64,000 nucleotides of DNA, from the NCBI RefSeq assembly GCF_035967765.1, contig NZ_JAYWIT010000017.1; one strand, given 5' to 3'. Of the stretch, positions 1 to 7,824 are shown one piece after another; position 1 is the stretch's first letter; each line of letters begins with the position of its first letter. Position numbers and translations under genes: made by a program. This DNA is from Conexibacter stalactiti (GTDB lineage Bacteria > Actinomycetota > Thermoleophilia > Solirubrobacterales > Solirubrobacteraceae). A model generated the notes under the pieces. It did not search any database. It was not told where the DNA came from and saw nothing but the letters and a program-made list of their open reading frames with translations.

Positions 1-124
1 CCAGCTCGACTCGCTCTCGCGCAAGCTGGAGGAGAAGAGCGCTCGCGCTCGCCGCGTCGACTCCGTCGACCGCATCGTGCAGACCGCCGAGAAGGCTCGC
101 AGAGCGGTCGGCAAGCAGCTCTAG
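1..124 (+). CDS. C-terminal end of an unidentified protein (cut by window edge)
   Basis: The frame from base 2 encodes 40 residues ending at TAG 122-124. The visible tail is highly charged (Lys/Arg/Glu-rich, ending GKQL) and looks helical or coiled-coil. Too little is present to name a family. It converges on the minus-strand GFA gene, only 6 bases away. Confidence 0.5.
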   Translation, partial: QLDSLSRKLEEKSARARRVDSVDRIVQTAEKARRAVGKQL

Positions 125-130
125 TCAGTC

Positions 131-565
131 TCAGTCCGGACGGCGGCCGTCGAAGCGCGGCAGGCCGTCGTCCGGCAGCGGCTCCCACACTGGCGCGGAG
201 GCGACGAACTGGTGCCACTGCGGCCGAATGCCGGGGTCGCCATCGATCGCGCCGAGCCGCACGCCGACGCCGTCGCCCTCGCCGGGATGCCCGGCGAACA
301 GGTGCGAGCCGCACAGCACGCAGAACGACTTCGGCCAGCCGTCCGCCGGCTCCCATGACCGCACGTGCTCGGCGCCGCTGATGACCACGACTGCGTCCGA
401 GTCAGCCACACCGGCCGGTGAGGCGGCCGCGCCGGTCCGCCGCTGGCAGCGGGTGCAGTGGCAGTAGCCGGCCGACTCGAACGGCGCGCGCACCTCGAAG
501 CGCACTGCGCCGCAGTTGCAGCCGCCGGTCAGCGGCAGCTCAGGAGAGGCCGTCGGTTCGCTCAT
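131..565 (-). CDS. GFA / CENP-V domain zinc protein
   Basis: This 144-residue protein shows the cysteine pattern of the glutathione-dependent formaldehyde-activating (GFA) superfamily. CNCGAVRFEV lies near residues 16-25, GYCHCTRCQRRTGA follows, and FCVLCGSHLF lies around residue 80. These cysteines bind two zinc ions in the family fold. Length and motif order fit single-domain GFA proteins. The substrate cannot be inferred, because most family members have no proven formaldehyde role. It sits 30 bases downstream of the M3-like peptidase gene on the same strand and may be co-transcribed with it. Confidence 0.85.
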   Translation of the reverse strand: MSEPTASPELPLTGGCNCGAVRFEVRAPFESAGYCHCTRCQRRTGAAASPAGVADSDAVVVISGAEHVRSWEPADGWPKSFCVLCGSHLFAGHPGEGDGVGVRLGAIDGDPGIRPQWHQFVASAPVWEPLPDDGLPRFDGRRPD

Positions 566-595
566 GCCGCCGACCCTACCGCGCCCCGCAGCCGC

Positions 596-2095
596 TCAGA
601 TGCCGAGGTCGGCGACGAGCACGTCGAGGTCGAGCTGCTCGCCGGTGAGCGATGCGAGCAGCTCCTCGGCGCTCAGGCGCTGGCCCTCCGCCCACAGCGA
701 GCGCAGCGCGGCGCCGGCCTCGGGGACGGTGAACCAGTCGGGGCCGAAGCGGTCGGTCAGCCAGCGGCGCAGATGGGTCTCCAGCGCCCACGCGCGCAGG
801 TAGGCGGCGACGTAGAAGCCGGAGTCCATGTCGGCGAGGTGGTTCGCCGCCGGCCACGCGACGCCGACAGCCTCCGACAGCGAGCGCGCGTAGACGTCGG
901 CCAGCAGCGCGTCGCCGGGCGGCGCCTCGCCGTGCGCGGTCAGCTCGTAGGCGAGCTTGCCGCAGTAGCGGCGCAGGTAGACGAGGCGCGCGGCGCGCGC
1001 ATGCCGCGCGAGTCCTCCGTCGGCGTCGGCGACGCCGCGCAGCGCCAGCCAGCGCGGATCCTCGGCGAGGTGGTCGAAGAGGAAGGCGAACGCTTCGGTG
1101 ATCGCGTTGTCGCCGAGCTGGCGGTACTCGAACGGCAGCGTCGTCTCCATGTGCGCGAAGTGCTGCGCGTGGCCGCCCTCGTGCAGCAGCGCGGCGTAGT
1201 CGTCGCGACCGCCCACCGGGGCGACGACGAGCCGCACGTCTTGAGGCGCGCGCACCGCGACGCAGAAGGCGCGCGGCGACTTGCCCGGTCGCGCCTCGAC
1301 GTCGAGCGCGATCCGCCCGCCGGCGTCGGTGCTCAGGCCGAGACCGTCGAGCGTCGCCGTGTACGACGCGAGCAGCCGCGCCGCCGGGAAGGCGCGGTCG
1401 TCATCGCGGGCGCGGAAGAACCACGGCAGGTCGGAGCGCAGGAGGCCGTCGAGACCGCTCCCGACCGTCCGCTGCAGCGCCGGCGCGAGCACGTCGGGAT
1501 ACGCGGCCGCCGTCGCGTCGAGGAACGCATCGGTCGACCTGCCGAGCGCGCCGAGGTCGTACCCCTTCAGCTCCTCGCACATCGCGCGGTAGCTCGGCCA
1601 GCCCAGCTCGGTCACCAGAGCACGGGTTCGCTCGAGCGCCGCTCGGTGAAGCGGGTTGAGCTCGCTCTCGGTCGCCTCCAGCCGTGCCGCCTCGATCGCG
1701 GCGCGCCGCTCGCGGTCCGGCTCGTTGGCCTGCGCGACGCTCGATTCGCGGAAGCCGAGCACACTGCCGCCGACGTCGAGCCGCAGCGACGCCTCGCGCC
1801 GCGCGAGCGCCTCCGCCTCGGCCGCCGTCGCCTGGCCGAGGCAGCCCTCGACGGCGAAGTCGAGCAGCATCCGCAGACGTCGCGCCTCGTCGTCGCGAAC
1901 GCCGGCCGCCGCGGCCGCGGCCGCGACGCGCTCACGCAGTCCCGCGACCGCCTCGAACGAGAACAACGCCCGATGACGGGCGTAGATCGCGTCGACCGCG
2001 AACTCCCGCCGCAGCCCCGCGTAGTGCGCGTGGTACTCGTCGCCGAGCTCGGCGACGAAGGCCTCCGCCTGCTGTCGATACGCATCGAGGTCCAC
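596..2095 (-). CDS. M3-like zinc metallopeptidase
   Basis: This 499-residue, largely helical protein has HEGGH at residues 305-309 and a glutamate (E334, in AITEAF) 25 residues later. That spacing is used by gluzincin peptidases of family M3 (oligoendopeptidase F, thimet oligopeptidase) for the third zinc ligand. No signal peptide or membrane segment is seen, so it is probably cytosolic and cleaves short peptides. It is shorter than PepF (about 600 residues) and the N-terminal half is poorly recognisable, so the family call rests mainly on the active-site block. The next upstream gene on this strand ends 12 bases away. Confidence 0.7.
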   Translation of the reverse strand: MDLDAYRQQAEAFVAELGDEYHAHYAGLRREFAVDAIYARHRALFSFEAVAGLRERVAAAAAAAGVRDDEARRLRMLLDFAVEGCLGQATAAEAEALARREASLRLDVGGSVLGFRESSVAQANEPDRERRAAIEAARLEATESELNPLHRAALERTRALVTELGWPSYRAMCEELKGYDLGALGRSTDAFLDATAAAYPDVLAPALQRTVGSGLDGLLRSDLPWFFRARDDDRAFPAARLLASYTATLDGLGLSTDAGGRIALDVEARPGKSPRAFCVAVRAPQDVRLVVAPVGGRDDYAALLHEGGHAQHFAHMETTLPFEYRQLGDNAITEAFAFLFDHLAEDPRWLALRGVADADGGLARHARAARLVYLRRYCGKLAYELTAHGEAPPGDALLADVYARSLSEAVGVAWPAANHLADMDSGFYVAAYLRAWALETHLRRWLTDRFGPDWFTVPEAGAALRSLWAEGQRLSAEELLASLTGEQLDLDVLVADLGI

Positions 2096-2107
2096 GACGG
2101 GCGCAGT

Positions 2108-3133
2108 CTAGACGCGCGCCGCCTGCGCTCTCGCCCGCGTCGTTCTGACGGCGAGCTGAACCGCGGCCTCCCAACGAGCAGCGGTGGCTCGAACCGTCTG
2201 CTGCCGCGCCCACCTGCACGCCTGTCTCGTGAGCCGATCGCGCAGCGCGTCCTCCTCCACCACCCGCGTGAGCGCCTCGTACCAATCGCCATCCGCGACA
2301 AGCTGACCGCCGTGCGCCTCGCCGAGCTGCCGGTACGGCCCGATCGGGGAGGCGAGCCACATCGCGCCCGCGGCCGCGTACTCCTTGACCTTGATGTCGG
2401 AGCGACTGCGGTTGAACGGCGTCTCGAGCAGCGGAGCGATCCCGACGTCGAATCCTCTGACGATCGTCGCGAGATCTCTGAACGGGACGAATCCGTGGCA
2501 GTGATAACGAGGTGACTGGAGCCCGAGATCTATGCCGACGGAGACGAAACGGACGCGTGGGTGCTCCTCCAGCAGCCGGTCCAGCAGCTTCGCGAACTTC
2601 AGCTTTCGCAGGTCCTCCGCGTGTTCGACCGCCCCTGTGTAGCCAATCACGAGGCTGCGATCCCGAGATCCGCTTCCGATCGGCTCCGCCCCGGCCACCT
2701 GATTCTCGATCACCTGAACGGACGGCGCCCCCAGCTCGCGGTAGATGCGCGCGATCTCCTCGCTGGATGTGGTCATCAACGAGGCCGCACGCGCAATCTC
2801 GACGGATCGCTTGAAGAAGCCGAGCGAGGTCCGTTTGCTGTGACCGTTCTGCGCGCGCGTCGCCTTCGGCAGCGCCGCGAGATCGTCGTCGTTGTCCCAT
2901 ACGACAGGAATCGCCTGCGCGGCGCAGTTGCGCACCAGTTCGAGATGCTCGGGGTAGCAGCCGCGGTGAAGGAAGACGAGGTCGGAGCTCGGCAGGTCGT
3001 AACCGCGCGCGAGCACCGCGCCCGCATGGTGGCAGACGACCTTGTGACCCCGTGCCTGGAGCGCCGCGAGCGGAAGCTGCGCGCGGTAGTAGCCGTTCGC
3101 CGTATCGGGATCGAAGAGGCCGGTGATCTTCAC
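2108..3133 (-). CDS. glycosyltransferase, paralogue of the gene at 5782-6819
   Basis: The open frame runs further upstream, but it would then overlap the divergent methyltransferase gene. Alignment with the 5782-6819 paralogue places the start at the GTG at 3133 (reading VKITGLFDPDT), giving 341 residues against 345. Both proteins share an N-terminal AxxxYYR/WYR-type region, a DLVFLHR/DLLYLQQ strand, WDNDDD/WETDDD, and a nearly identical YAAAGAMWLASP block near the C-terminus. They look like GT-B fold enzymes with a degenerate donor site, as in group 1 transferases. Donor and acceptor are unknown. There is no signal peptide. Confidence 0.7.
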   Translation of the reverse strand: MKITGLFDPDTANGYYRAQLPLAALQARGHKVVCHHAGAVLARGYDLPSSDLVFLHRGCYPEHLELVRNCAAQAIPVVWDNDDDLAALPKATRAQNGHSKRTSLGFFKRSVEIARAASLMTTSSEEIARIYRELGAPSVQVIENQVAGAEPIGSGSRDRSLVIGYTGAVEHAEDLRKLKFAKLLDRLLEEHPRVRFVSVGIDLGLQSPRYHCHGFVPFRDLATIVRGFDVGIAPLLETPFNRSRSDIKVKEYAAAGAMWLASPIGPYRQLGEAHGGQLVADGDWYEALTRVVEEDALRDRLTRQACRWARQQTVRATAARWEAAVQLAVRTTRARAQAARV

Positions 3134-3210
3134 ATCCAGATTATGGAGCCTTGTGAAGGGCTGCGGCAAGCAGGAGCCGTCCGGTCGCGACCTGCCATCC
3201 TTGGCCGTGC

Positions 3211-4584
3211 ATGAGCACCCCTCCCACAACTCCACGCAAGAAGCGGCCTGACCGCTTCGTCGAGCTCGACCTGACGATCGACAGCCTCGCGTTCGGTGGC
3301 AACGGCGTCGCACGTCACGACGGCTACGTGCTGTTCGTGCACGGCGCGATCCCCGGCGACCGCGTGCGCGCGAAGGTCACGAAGACCAAGCGCGACTACG
3401 GCGAGGCGATAACGCTCGAGGTGCTGGAGCCGAGCCCAGACCGGATCGCGCCGGTCGCCAAGCACCCCGGCGCGCCGTGGCAGGTGCTGCCGTACGAGAA
3501 GCAGCTGGAGATCAAGACGCAGCAGGTCGACGACGCGCTGCGCCGCATCGGCAAGCTCGGCGGCTTCGAGCTGGAGCCGATCGTGCCGGCGCTGGAGACG
3601 TGGCGCTACCGCAACAAGCTCGAGTACTCGTTCGGCACCGAGGGGACGGCCGAGAGAGGCGAGCTGGTCTTCGGCTTCCACGCGCCCGGCGAGTGGGACA
3701 GAATCGTCCCGATCGAGGACTGCCTGCTCGCCTCCGAGGCCGGCAACGCCGTCCGCGACCAGGTGCTGAGGTTCTGCAAGGAGCAGGGGCTGGAGCCGTA
3801 CGACCGCCGCACGCGGCGCGGCTTCCTGCGCAACTGCGTGGTGCGCGAAGGGCGCCGCACCGGCCAGTTCCAGGTCCGTCTCGTGACGATGCCGGGCGAG
3901 CTGGACCAGGACGCCTTCGCGCAGGCGATCGACGCCGACGGCCTGCTGTGGACGCAGTACGACGGTCTCGGCGAGACGACGACCAGCGGCGAGACGACGC
4001 TGATCTCCGGCAGAGAGTATTTGGAGGAGGAGCTGAACGGGATGACCTTCCGCGTCTCCCCGCACGCCTTCTTCCAGGTCAACACCGAGATGGCCGAGAA
4101 GCTCTACGGCCTCGCGACCGACTACGCCGGGCTGGCCGGCTTCGAGCGCCTCTACGACCTCTACTGCGGCATCGGCACGATCGGCCTGACGATGGCGCCG
4201 CGGGCCGGCGAGCTGTGGGGCCTGGAGATCGTCGAGGACGCGATCGGCGACGCGATCGTCAACGCGAGACTGAACGAGACCGACAACGCGCACTTCTTCG
4301 CCGGCGACGTCCGCACCGCGCTGAGACTGCTGGTCGAGAAGGCCGGCTCGCCGGACGTCGTCGTCGTCGACCCGCCGCGGGCCGGTCTCTCGCAGAAGGT
4401 CGTCAGACGGATCATCGACGCCTCGCCGAAGCGGATCGTCTACATCTCCTGCAACCCGACGACGCTGGCGCCGAACGCGGCCCAGCTGGTCGAGGGCGGC
4501 TACGTGCTGCGCAAGGTCCGCCCGGTCGACATGTTCCCGCAGACGCCGCACATCGAGTGCGTCGCGCTGCTGGAGCGCGCGTAG
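3211..4584 (+). CDS. TrmA/RumA-family RNA uracil-5 methyltransferase
   Basis: This 457-residue protein has an N-terminal TRAM domain (about 12-70), a central RNA-binding region and a C-terminal SAM-methyltransferase domain. Visible motifs are FFQVNTEMAEKLY, DLYCGIGTIGLTM (SAM loop), VVVDPPRAGL, and ISCNPTT with the catalytic cysteine. HIECVALLE near the end supplies the general-base glutamate. The family methylates C5 of uridine in 23S rRNA (RlmC/RlmD) or tRNA (TrmA). The CxxxxxCxxC iron-sulfur motif of E. coli RumA is absent: the equivalent stretch reads HPGAPWQVLPYEKQ. The exact RNA target is unknown. The start codon follows a short region divergent from the glycosyltransferase gene. Confidence 0.9.
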   Translation: MSTPPTTPRKKRPDRFVELDLTIDSLAFGGNGVARHDGYVLFVHGAIPGDRVRAKVTKTKRDYGEAITLEVLEPSPDRIAPVAKHPGAPWQVLPYEKQLEIKTQQVDDALRRIGKLGGFELEPIVPALETWRYRNKLEYSFGTEGTAERGELVFGFHAPGEWDRIVPIEDCLLASEAGNAVRDQVLRFCKEQGLEPYDRRTRRGFLRNCVVREGRRTGQFQVRLVTMPGELDQDAFAQAIDADGLLWTQYDGLGETTTSGETTLISGREYLEEELNGMTFRVSPHAFFQVNTEMAEKLYGLATDYAGLAGFERLYDLYCGIGTIGLTMAPRAGELWGLEIVEDAIGDAIVNARLNETDNAHFFAGDVRTALRLLVEKAGSPDVVVVDPPRAGLSQKVVRRIIDASPKRIVYISCNPTTLAPNAAQLVEGGYVLRKVRPVDMFPQTPHIECVALLERA

Positions 4585-4594
4585 CGACGTAAGC

Positions 4595-4629
4595 GCGAGC
4601 GGCGCGGCGGCTGCCCGCCCGCCGCTAGC
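4595..4629 (+). terminator. GC-rich hairpin after the methyltransferase gene
   Basis: A near-perfect inverted repeat (GCGAGCGGCG against CGCCGCTAGC, one mismatch) encloses an inner GGCGG/CCGCC stem with loop CTGC. It begins 11 bases after the stop codon. There is no U-tract, so it is at best a non-canonical terminator. Confidence 0.4.
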
Positions 4630-4640
4630 ATCGCGCGGCG

Positions 4641-5312
4641 ATGGTGACGATCGAGCAGCTGACGATCGCCGACGAGCCGGAGAGCTGGTCGGCGCTCGGC
4701 TTCGCGGTCGAGGGCGACCGCTGTCGCATCGGCGCCGTCGAGCTGCGTCTGGCCGGACGCGAAGCTGGTCGCGGGCTGGTCGGCTGGACGCTGCGCGGAC
4801 TGCCTCACGACGGCGACGCCGCACTCGCGCTCGACGGCCTGCCGACGACGCGCGCGGAGACGCGCGGCGCCGGCGGGGAACCCGCCGAGTCATCCGCGTC
4901 CGCCGCCGAGCCGCCGCACCCCAACGGCATCACGCGGATCGACCACGTCGTCGCCGTCTCGCCCGACCTCGACCGCACCGTCGCCGCGCTCCAGGCCGCC
5001 GGTCTGGACCTGCGCCGCATCCGTGAGCAGCCGACCCCGGCCGGCGCGCCACGGCAGGCCTTCTTCCGCCTCGGCGCGGAGATCCTGGAGGCGATACAGG
5101 AGCCGGCCGAGGTCTCCGCCAGAGCCGGCGGCAGCGACCGCGGCGCCTTCTTCTGGGGGATCGCGCTGCGCAGCGACGACCTCGACGCGACCGTCGCGCG
5201 GCTCGGCGCCAACGTCAGCGAGATCCGCGACGCCGTGCAGCGCGGACGCAGGATCGCGTCGTTGCGGCGCGAAGCGGGCCTTGCGCTGCCCGTCGCGTTG
5301 ATGACAGGCTGA
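4641..5312 (+). CDS. VOC (glyoxalase-like) domain protein
   Basis: This 223-residue protein contains a VOC-type fold from about residue 95 on. ITRIDHVVAVSPDLDRT is the classic first beta-alpha element, followed by a Phe-Phe-Arg-Leu-Gly strand and IALRSDDLDATVARL as the second module. The N-terminal 90 residues form a divergent half that may be a degenerate VOC module. A family metal-binding His is visible only in the DHVV segment, so enzyme activity is uncertain. Start ATG 4641 is followed by an in-frame GTG. The next gene begins 31 bases downstream with its own ribosome-binding site. Confidence 0.7.
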   Translation: MVTIEQLTIADEPESWSALGFAVEGDRCRIGAVELRLAGREAGRGLVGWTLRGLPHDGDAALALDGLPTTRAETRGAGGEPAESSASAAEPPHPNGITRIDHVVAVSPDLDRTVAALQAAGLDLRRIREQPTPAGAPRQAFFRLGAEILEAIQEPAEVSARAGGSDRGAFFWGIALRSDDLDATVARLGANVSEIRDAVQRGRRIASLRREAGLALPVALMTG

Positions 5313-5343
5313 CGCGAGCAAACCCTTCGAAGGAGTCCCCCGC

Positions 5344-5754
5344 ATGTCCAACCGCCTCCGTGCGCTCGCCGTTGCGGCCACTGCCGCGCTTGCGCTCACC
5401 GCGACGACCGGCGCCGCCACCGCGAAGAAGCCGTCGGCGACGAAGTCCGCCACCGCCGAGTGCCCGATCTTCACGGTCGTGCTCAACGACCCCGAAGCCG
5501 GCTTCACGGCGGGCAGATACCACCGCCTGAACTTCGCGCCGAGAATCGCGTCGCTGACCTGCGACGACACGTACAACATCTTCCGCAGCTACCTGTACCA
5601 CCCGAGATCGCTGCGCGGCTGGAGCGTCGGCCCGCTCGGCGGCGAGCTGAGAACCGCCACCGGCAAGCGCTTCACCAAGAGAGGCTCCAACGGCAGAATC
5701 GGCTTCGACGTGTGGCGCTTCCCGAGAGGCGTCACGCCGCCCGCGGGCGCCTGA
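5344..5754 (+). CDS. small secreted protein, unknown function
   Basis: This 136-residue protein is preceded by a strong AAGGAG ribosome-binding site. Residues 1-27 form a typical Sec signal peptide (Arg/Leu/Ala-rich, ending AATAKK). The mature part is about 110 residues with two cysteines (AECPIF and LTCDDT) that could form a disulfide. It is rich in aromatic and basic residues, with several AGA codons. I recognise no family. The second half (YLYHPRSLRGWSVG to the C-terminus) looks like a compact beta domain. Confidence 0.65.
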   Translation: MSNRLRALAVAATAALALTATTGAATAKKPSATKSATAECPIFTVVLNDPEAGFTAGRYHRLNFAPRIASLTCDDTYNIFRSYLYHPRSLRGWSVGPLGGELRTATGKRFTKRGSNGRIGFDVWRFPRGVTPPAGA

Positions 5755-5765
5755 GCGAGCGTCTG

Positions 5766-5792
5766 CCGGTCGCGCGGCCGGTCAGCGACCGG
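5766..5792. terminator. inverted repeat between convergent genes
   Basis: The arms CCGGTCGC and GCGACCGG are separated by 11 bases. The repeat lies between the secreted-protein stop and the last codons of the convergent glycosyltransferase gene. It could act as a bidirectional terminator, but it lacks a U-tract and overlaps coding sequence. Confidence 0.35.
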
Positions 5793-6819
5793 TCGCGCGG
5801 GTGGCGCGTCTTGCGCGCACGACGGCGTCGCGGAACGCCGACTCCCACAGCGCTGCTGAACGCTCCAGCGTGTCGCGCGCGACCCAGGCCCGCGCTCTCT
5901 CCGCGAGGTCCGCGCGCAGCTGCGGCTGCGCGACGACGCGCTCGAGCGCGTCGCGCCAGCCGTCGTCGGCGACGAGCAACCCGCCCTGCTGCTCACCAAG
6001 CTCGCGATACGGGCCGACCGGCGACGCCAGCCACATCGCTCCGGCCGCCGCGTACTCGCGCAGCTTCACGTCAGAGCGGGCGCGGCTGAAGGGCGAATCG
6101 GCGAGCGGCGCGATGCCGACGTCGAACTCGCTCTCCGCGCGGAGCAGGTCTCTGAACGGCACCAGCGGCCGGTTCGTGTAGCGAGGATCGCGCAGGCCGA
6201 GGTCGAGGCCGATCGCTACGACGCGAACGCCGGGCTGGCTTGCCAGCAGCGCGCTCAGCGCCTCGGAGATCCGCAACCGCTCAAGGTCCGGGAGGTGCTC
6301 GGCCGCGAGCGTGCAGCCGATCGTCACCCCTGCTCTGCCGCGCGGTCGTCTGCGAATCAACGAGCCGGCCGGGAGCCGGTTGCCGATCACCTTCACGTGC
6401 TCGACGCCGCGATCGGCGTAGAGCTGGGCGAGATGGGCGCTGGTGGTCGTCATCAACGTCGCGGTGCGTGCGATCTCGACGCCCTTCGCGAAGCTGTCAT
6501 CGAGGCCGCGACGGCCCCGGAAGCCCTTTCTGCCGCCGTGCTTGGCGTAGGCGGGGCTGCTCTTCGGGATCGCGGAGATGTCGTCGTCGGTCTCCCAGAC
6601 GACGGCGACGCCGCGCTCACGCAGCCGGCCCACGCGCGCCCGGTCGGCCTCCGTGAAGAACTGCTGCAGGTAGAGCAGGTCGTAGTCGGAGGCGTCCGGC
6701 GCGTGCTGGCCCGGCCACAGCACGGTGTGCCCGCGCCGCTGCAGCTGCTGCAGCGGCGCGATCATGCGATACCACGCGTTCGCCGATTCGTGGTTGATGA
6801 ACGCGCTCGCGATGCGCAT
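5782..6819 (-). CDS. glycosyltransferase, paralogue of the gene at 2108-3133
   Basis: This 345-residue protein begins MRIASAFINHESANAWYR and ends in a helical, Arg-rich tail. It carries WETDDDISAIPKSS, DVGIAPLADSPFSRARSD, and YAAAGAMWLASPVGPYREL, which match the neighbouring paralogue almost position by position. The fold is probably GT-B, with the Asp/Gly-rich segment DVGIAPL at the donor site. It starts 11 bases after the stop of the upstream alpha/beta hydrolase gene on the same strand, so the two are probably co-transcribed. Sugar and acceptor are unknown. Confidence 0.75.
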   Translation of the reverse strand: MRIASAFINHESANAWYRMIAPLQQLQRRGHTVLWPGQHAPDASDYDLLYLQQFFTEADRARVGRLRERGVAVVWETDDDISAIPKSSPAYAKHGGRKGFRGRRGLDDSFAKGVEIARTATLMTTTSAHLAQLYADRGVEHVKVIGNRLPAGSLIRRRPRGRAGVTIGCTLAAEHLPDLERLRISEALSALLASQPGVRVVAIGLDLGLRDPRYTNRPLVPFRDLLRAESEFDVGIAPLADSPFSRARSDVKLREYAAAGAMWLASPVGPYRELGEQQGGLLVADDGWRDALERVVAQPQLRADLAERARAWVARDTLERSAALWESAFRDAVVRARRATRATGR

Positions 6820-6830
6820 CGCGAGCGGCG

Positions 6831-7631
6831 TCAGGCGGCGACTGCGGCGAACTGGGCGTCGAACGGCTCGGCGCCCAGCTCCGCGTCGCGGAAGCTGCGC
6901 AGCGCCGCCGCGATCGCGCGGTAGGTCGCGGCGTGGAAGCCCATCCCGAGGTGAGTCGCGTCGACCTCGACGTGGCGGGCGCCGGCGTCGAGGCAGGAGC
7001 GCCAGTCGACGATCCCGTCGCGGCGCGAGTAGACCGAGACGTAGCCGACGTCGTCCGGCAGCGGGCGGCGCAGGTCCTCGCGCAGCGGCTCGCAGCAGTC
7101 GCCGTCGCGGCAGGCGGCGCGCAGCAGCCCGGGGACGCCGAGCGAGCCGAGCCGGCCGACCAGCTCGACGTTCATGCGCACGAGCGGGTGGACCATCAGC
7201 GGATCCAGCAGGGGGGAGCCGAGCGCGACGACGCCGCTGACCAGCTCCGGCCGCCGGCCCGCCAGCGCACGCGCGTGGGCGCCGCCGCGGCTCTGCCCGA
7301 CGACCGTCACCCGACGTCCGCCGGAGCTCTCGTAGAGCTGCTCGAGACGCTGCTCCAGCCGGCCGACGGTCGTGCCGCCGCAGCCGACGTTGAGGCGGAT
7401 CCCGGCGCGCTCGGCGCGGTAGCCGCCGCGCTGCAGCCAGCCGGCCATCGTCGCCAGCGAGCGGTCGCCGGCCAGATAGCCGGGGATCAGCAGGACCGGT
7501 CGCCCATGGCCAGCCGGCATGCCGATGCCGCGGAAGATCGGGTCGAGCACGAGGCCGGCGGCCTCGGCCGGCAGCAGCGTCTCGCGCCAGATCGGCGGCA
7601 GCGCGCGCAATGTGGGGGGCAGGATCTGCAT
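6831..7631 (-). CDS. alpha/beta hydrolase (lipase/esterase-like)
   Basis: I place the start at the ATG at 7631 because GAGGAG lies 4 bases upstream; an earlier in-frame start at 7670 lacks such a site. This gives 266 residues. The motif VTVVGQSRGGAHARAL holds the nucleophile serine (GxSxG), preceded by RPVLLIPGYLAGD with the oxyanion-hole region. A late VDATHLGMGFH provides the likely catalytic histidine. The layout resembles PGAP1-like or triacylglycerol-lipase-like hydrolases. No signal peptide is seen. A divergent quinone oxidoreductase gene lies 193 bases away, so promoters for both lie in between. Confidence 0.8.
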   Translation of the reverse strand: MQILPPTLRALPPIWRETLLPAEAAGLVLDPIFRGIGMPAGHGRPVLLIPGYLAGDRSLATMAGWLQRGGYRAERAGIRLNVGCGGTTVGRLEQRLEQLYESSGGRRVTVVGQSRGGAHARALAGRRPELVSGVVALGSPLLDPLMVHPLVRMNVELVGRLGSLGVPGLLRAACRDGDCCEPLREDLRRPLPDDVGYVSVYSRRDGIVDWRSCLDAGARHVEVDATHLGMGFHAATYRAIAAALRSFRDAELGAEPFDAQFAAVAA

Positions 7632-7824
7632 CGCTCTCCTCGTGTCCAGCAGGGCTGAACTACGTGACAACTCTTACACACTCAGTGGTCGGTTCGCTGG
7701 GGGAACCGTCACAGCCGCTCGCGCGCCAGCCGCAAATTCCGGTCATTGCGCTGACCCGCGATGTTTCGAAGCGCTGTTCTACAGACCGCCGAAGATCGCC
7801 GCGCCACCTGCAAGACTGCGCGCA

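Noticed and set aside
2108..3313. The full 401-residue frame of the first glycosyltransferase
   Set aside because: The extra 60 residues would overlap the divergent methyltransferase start and have no match in the paralogue.
7671..7824. Extension of the quinone oxidoreductase to 7519
   Set aside because: The extension overlaps the divergent hydrolase gene and its translation is not protein-like; homology begins at ATG 7825.
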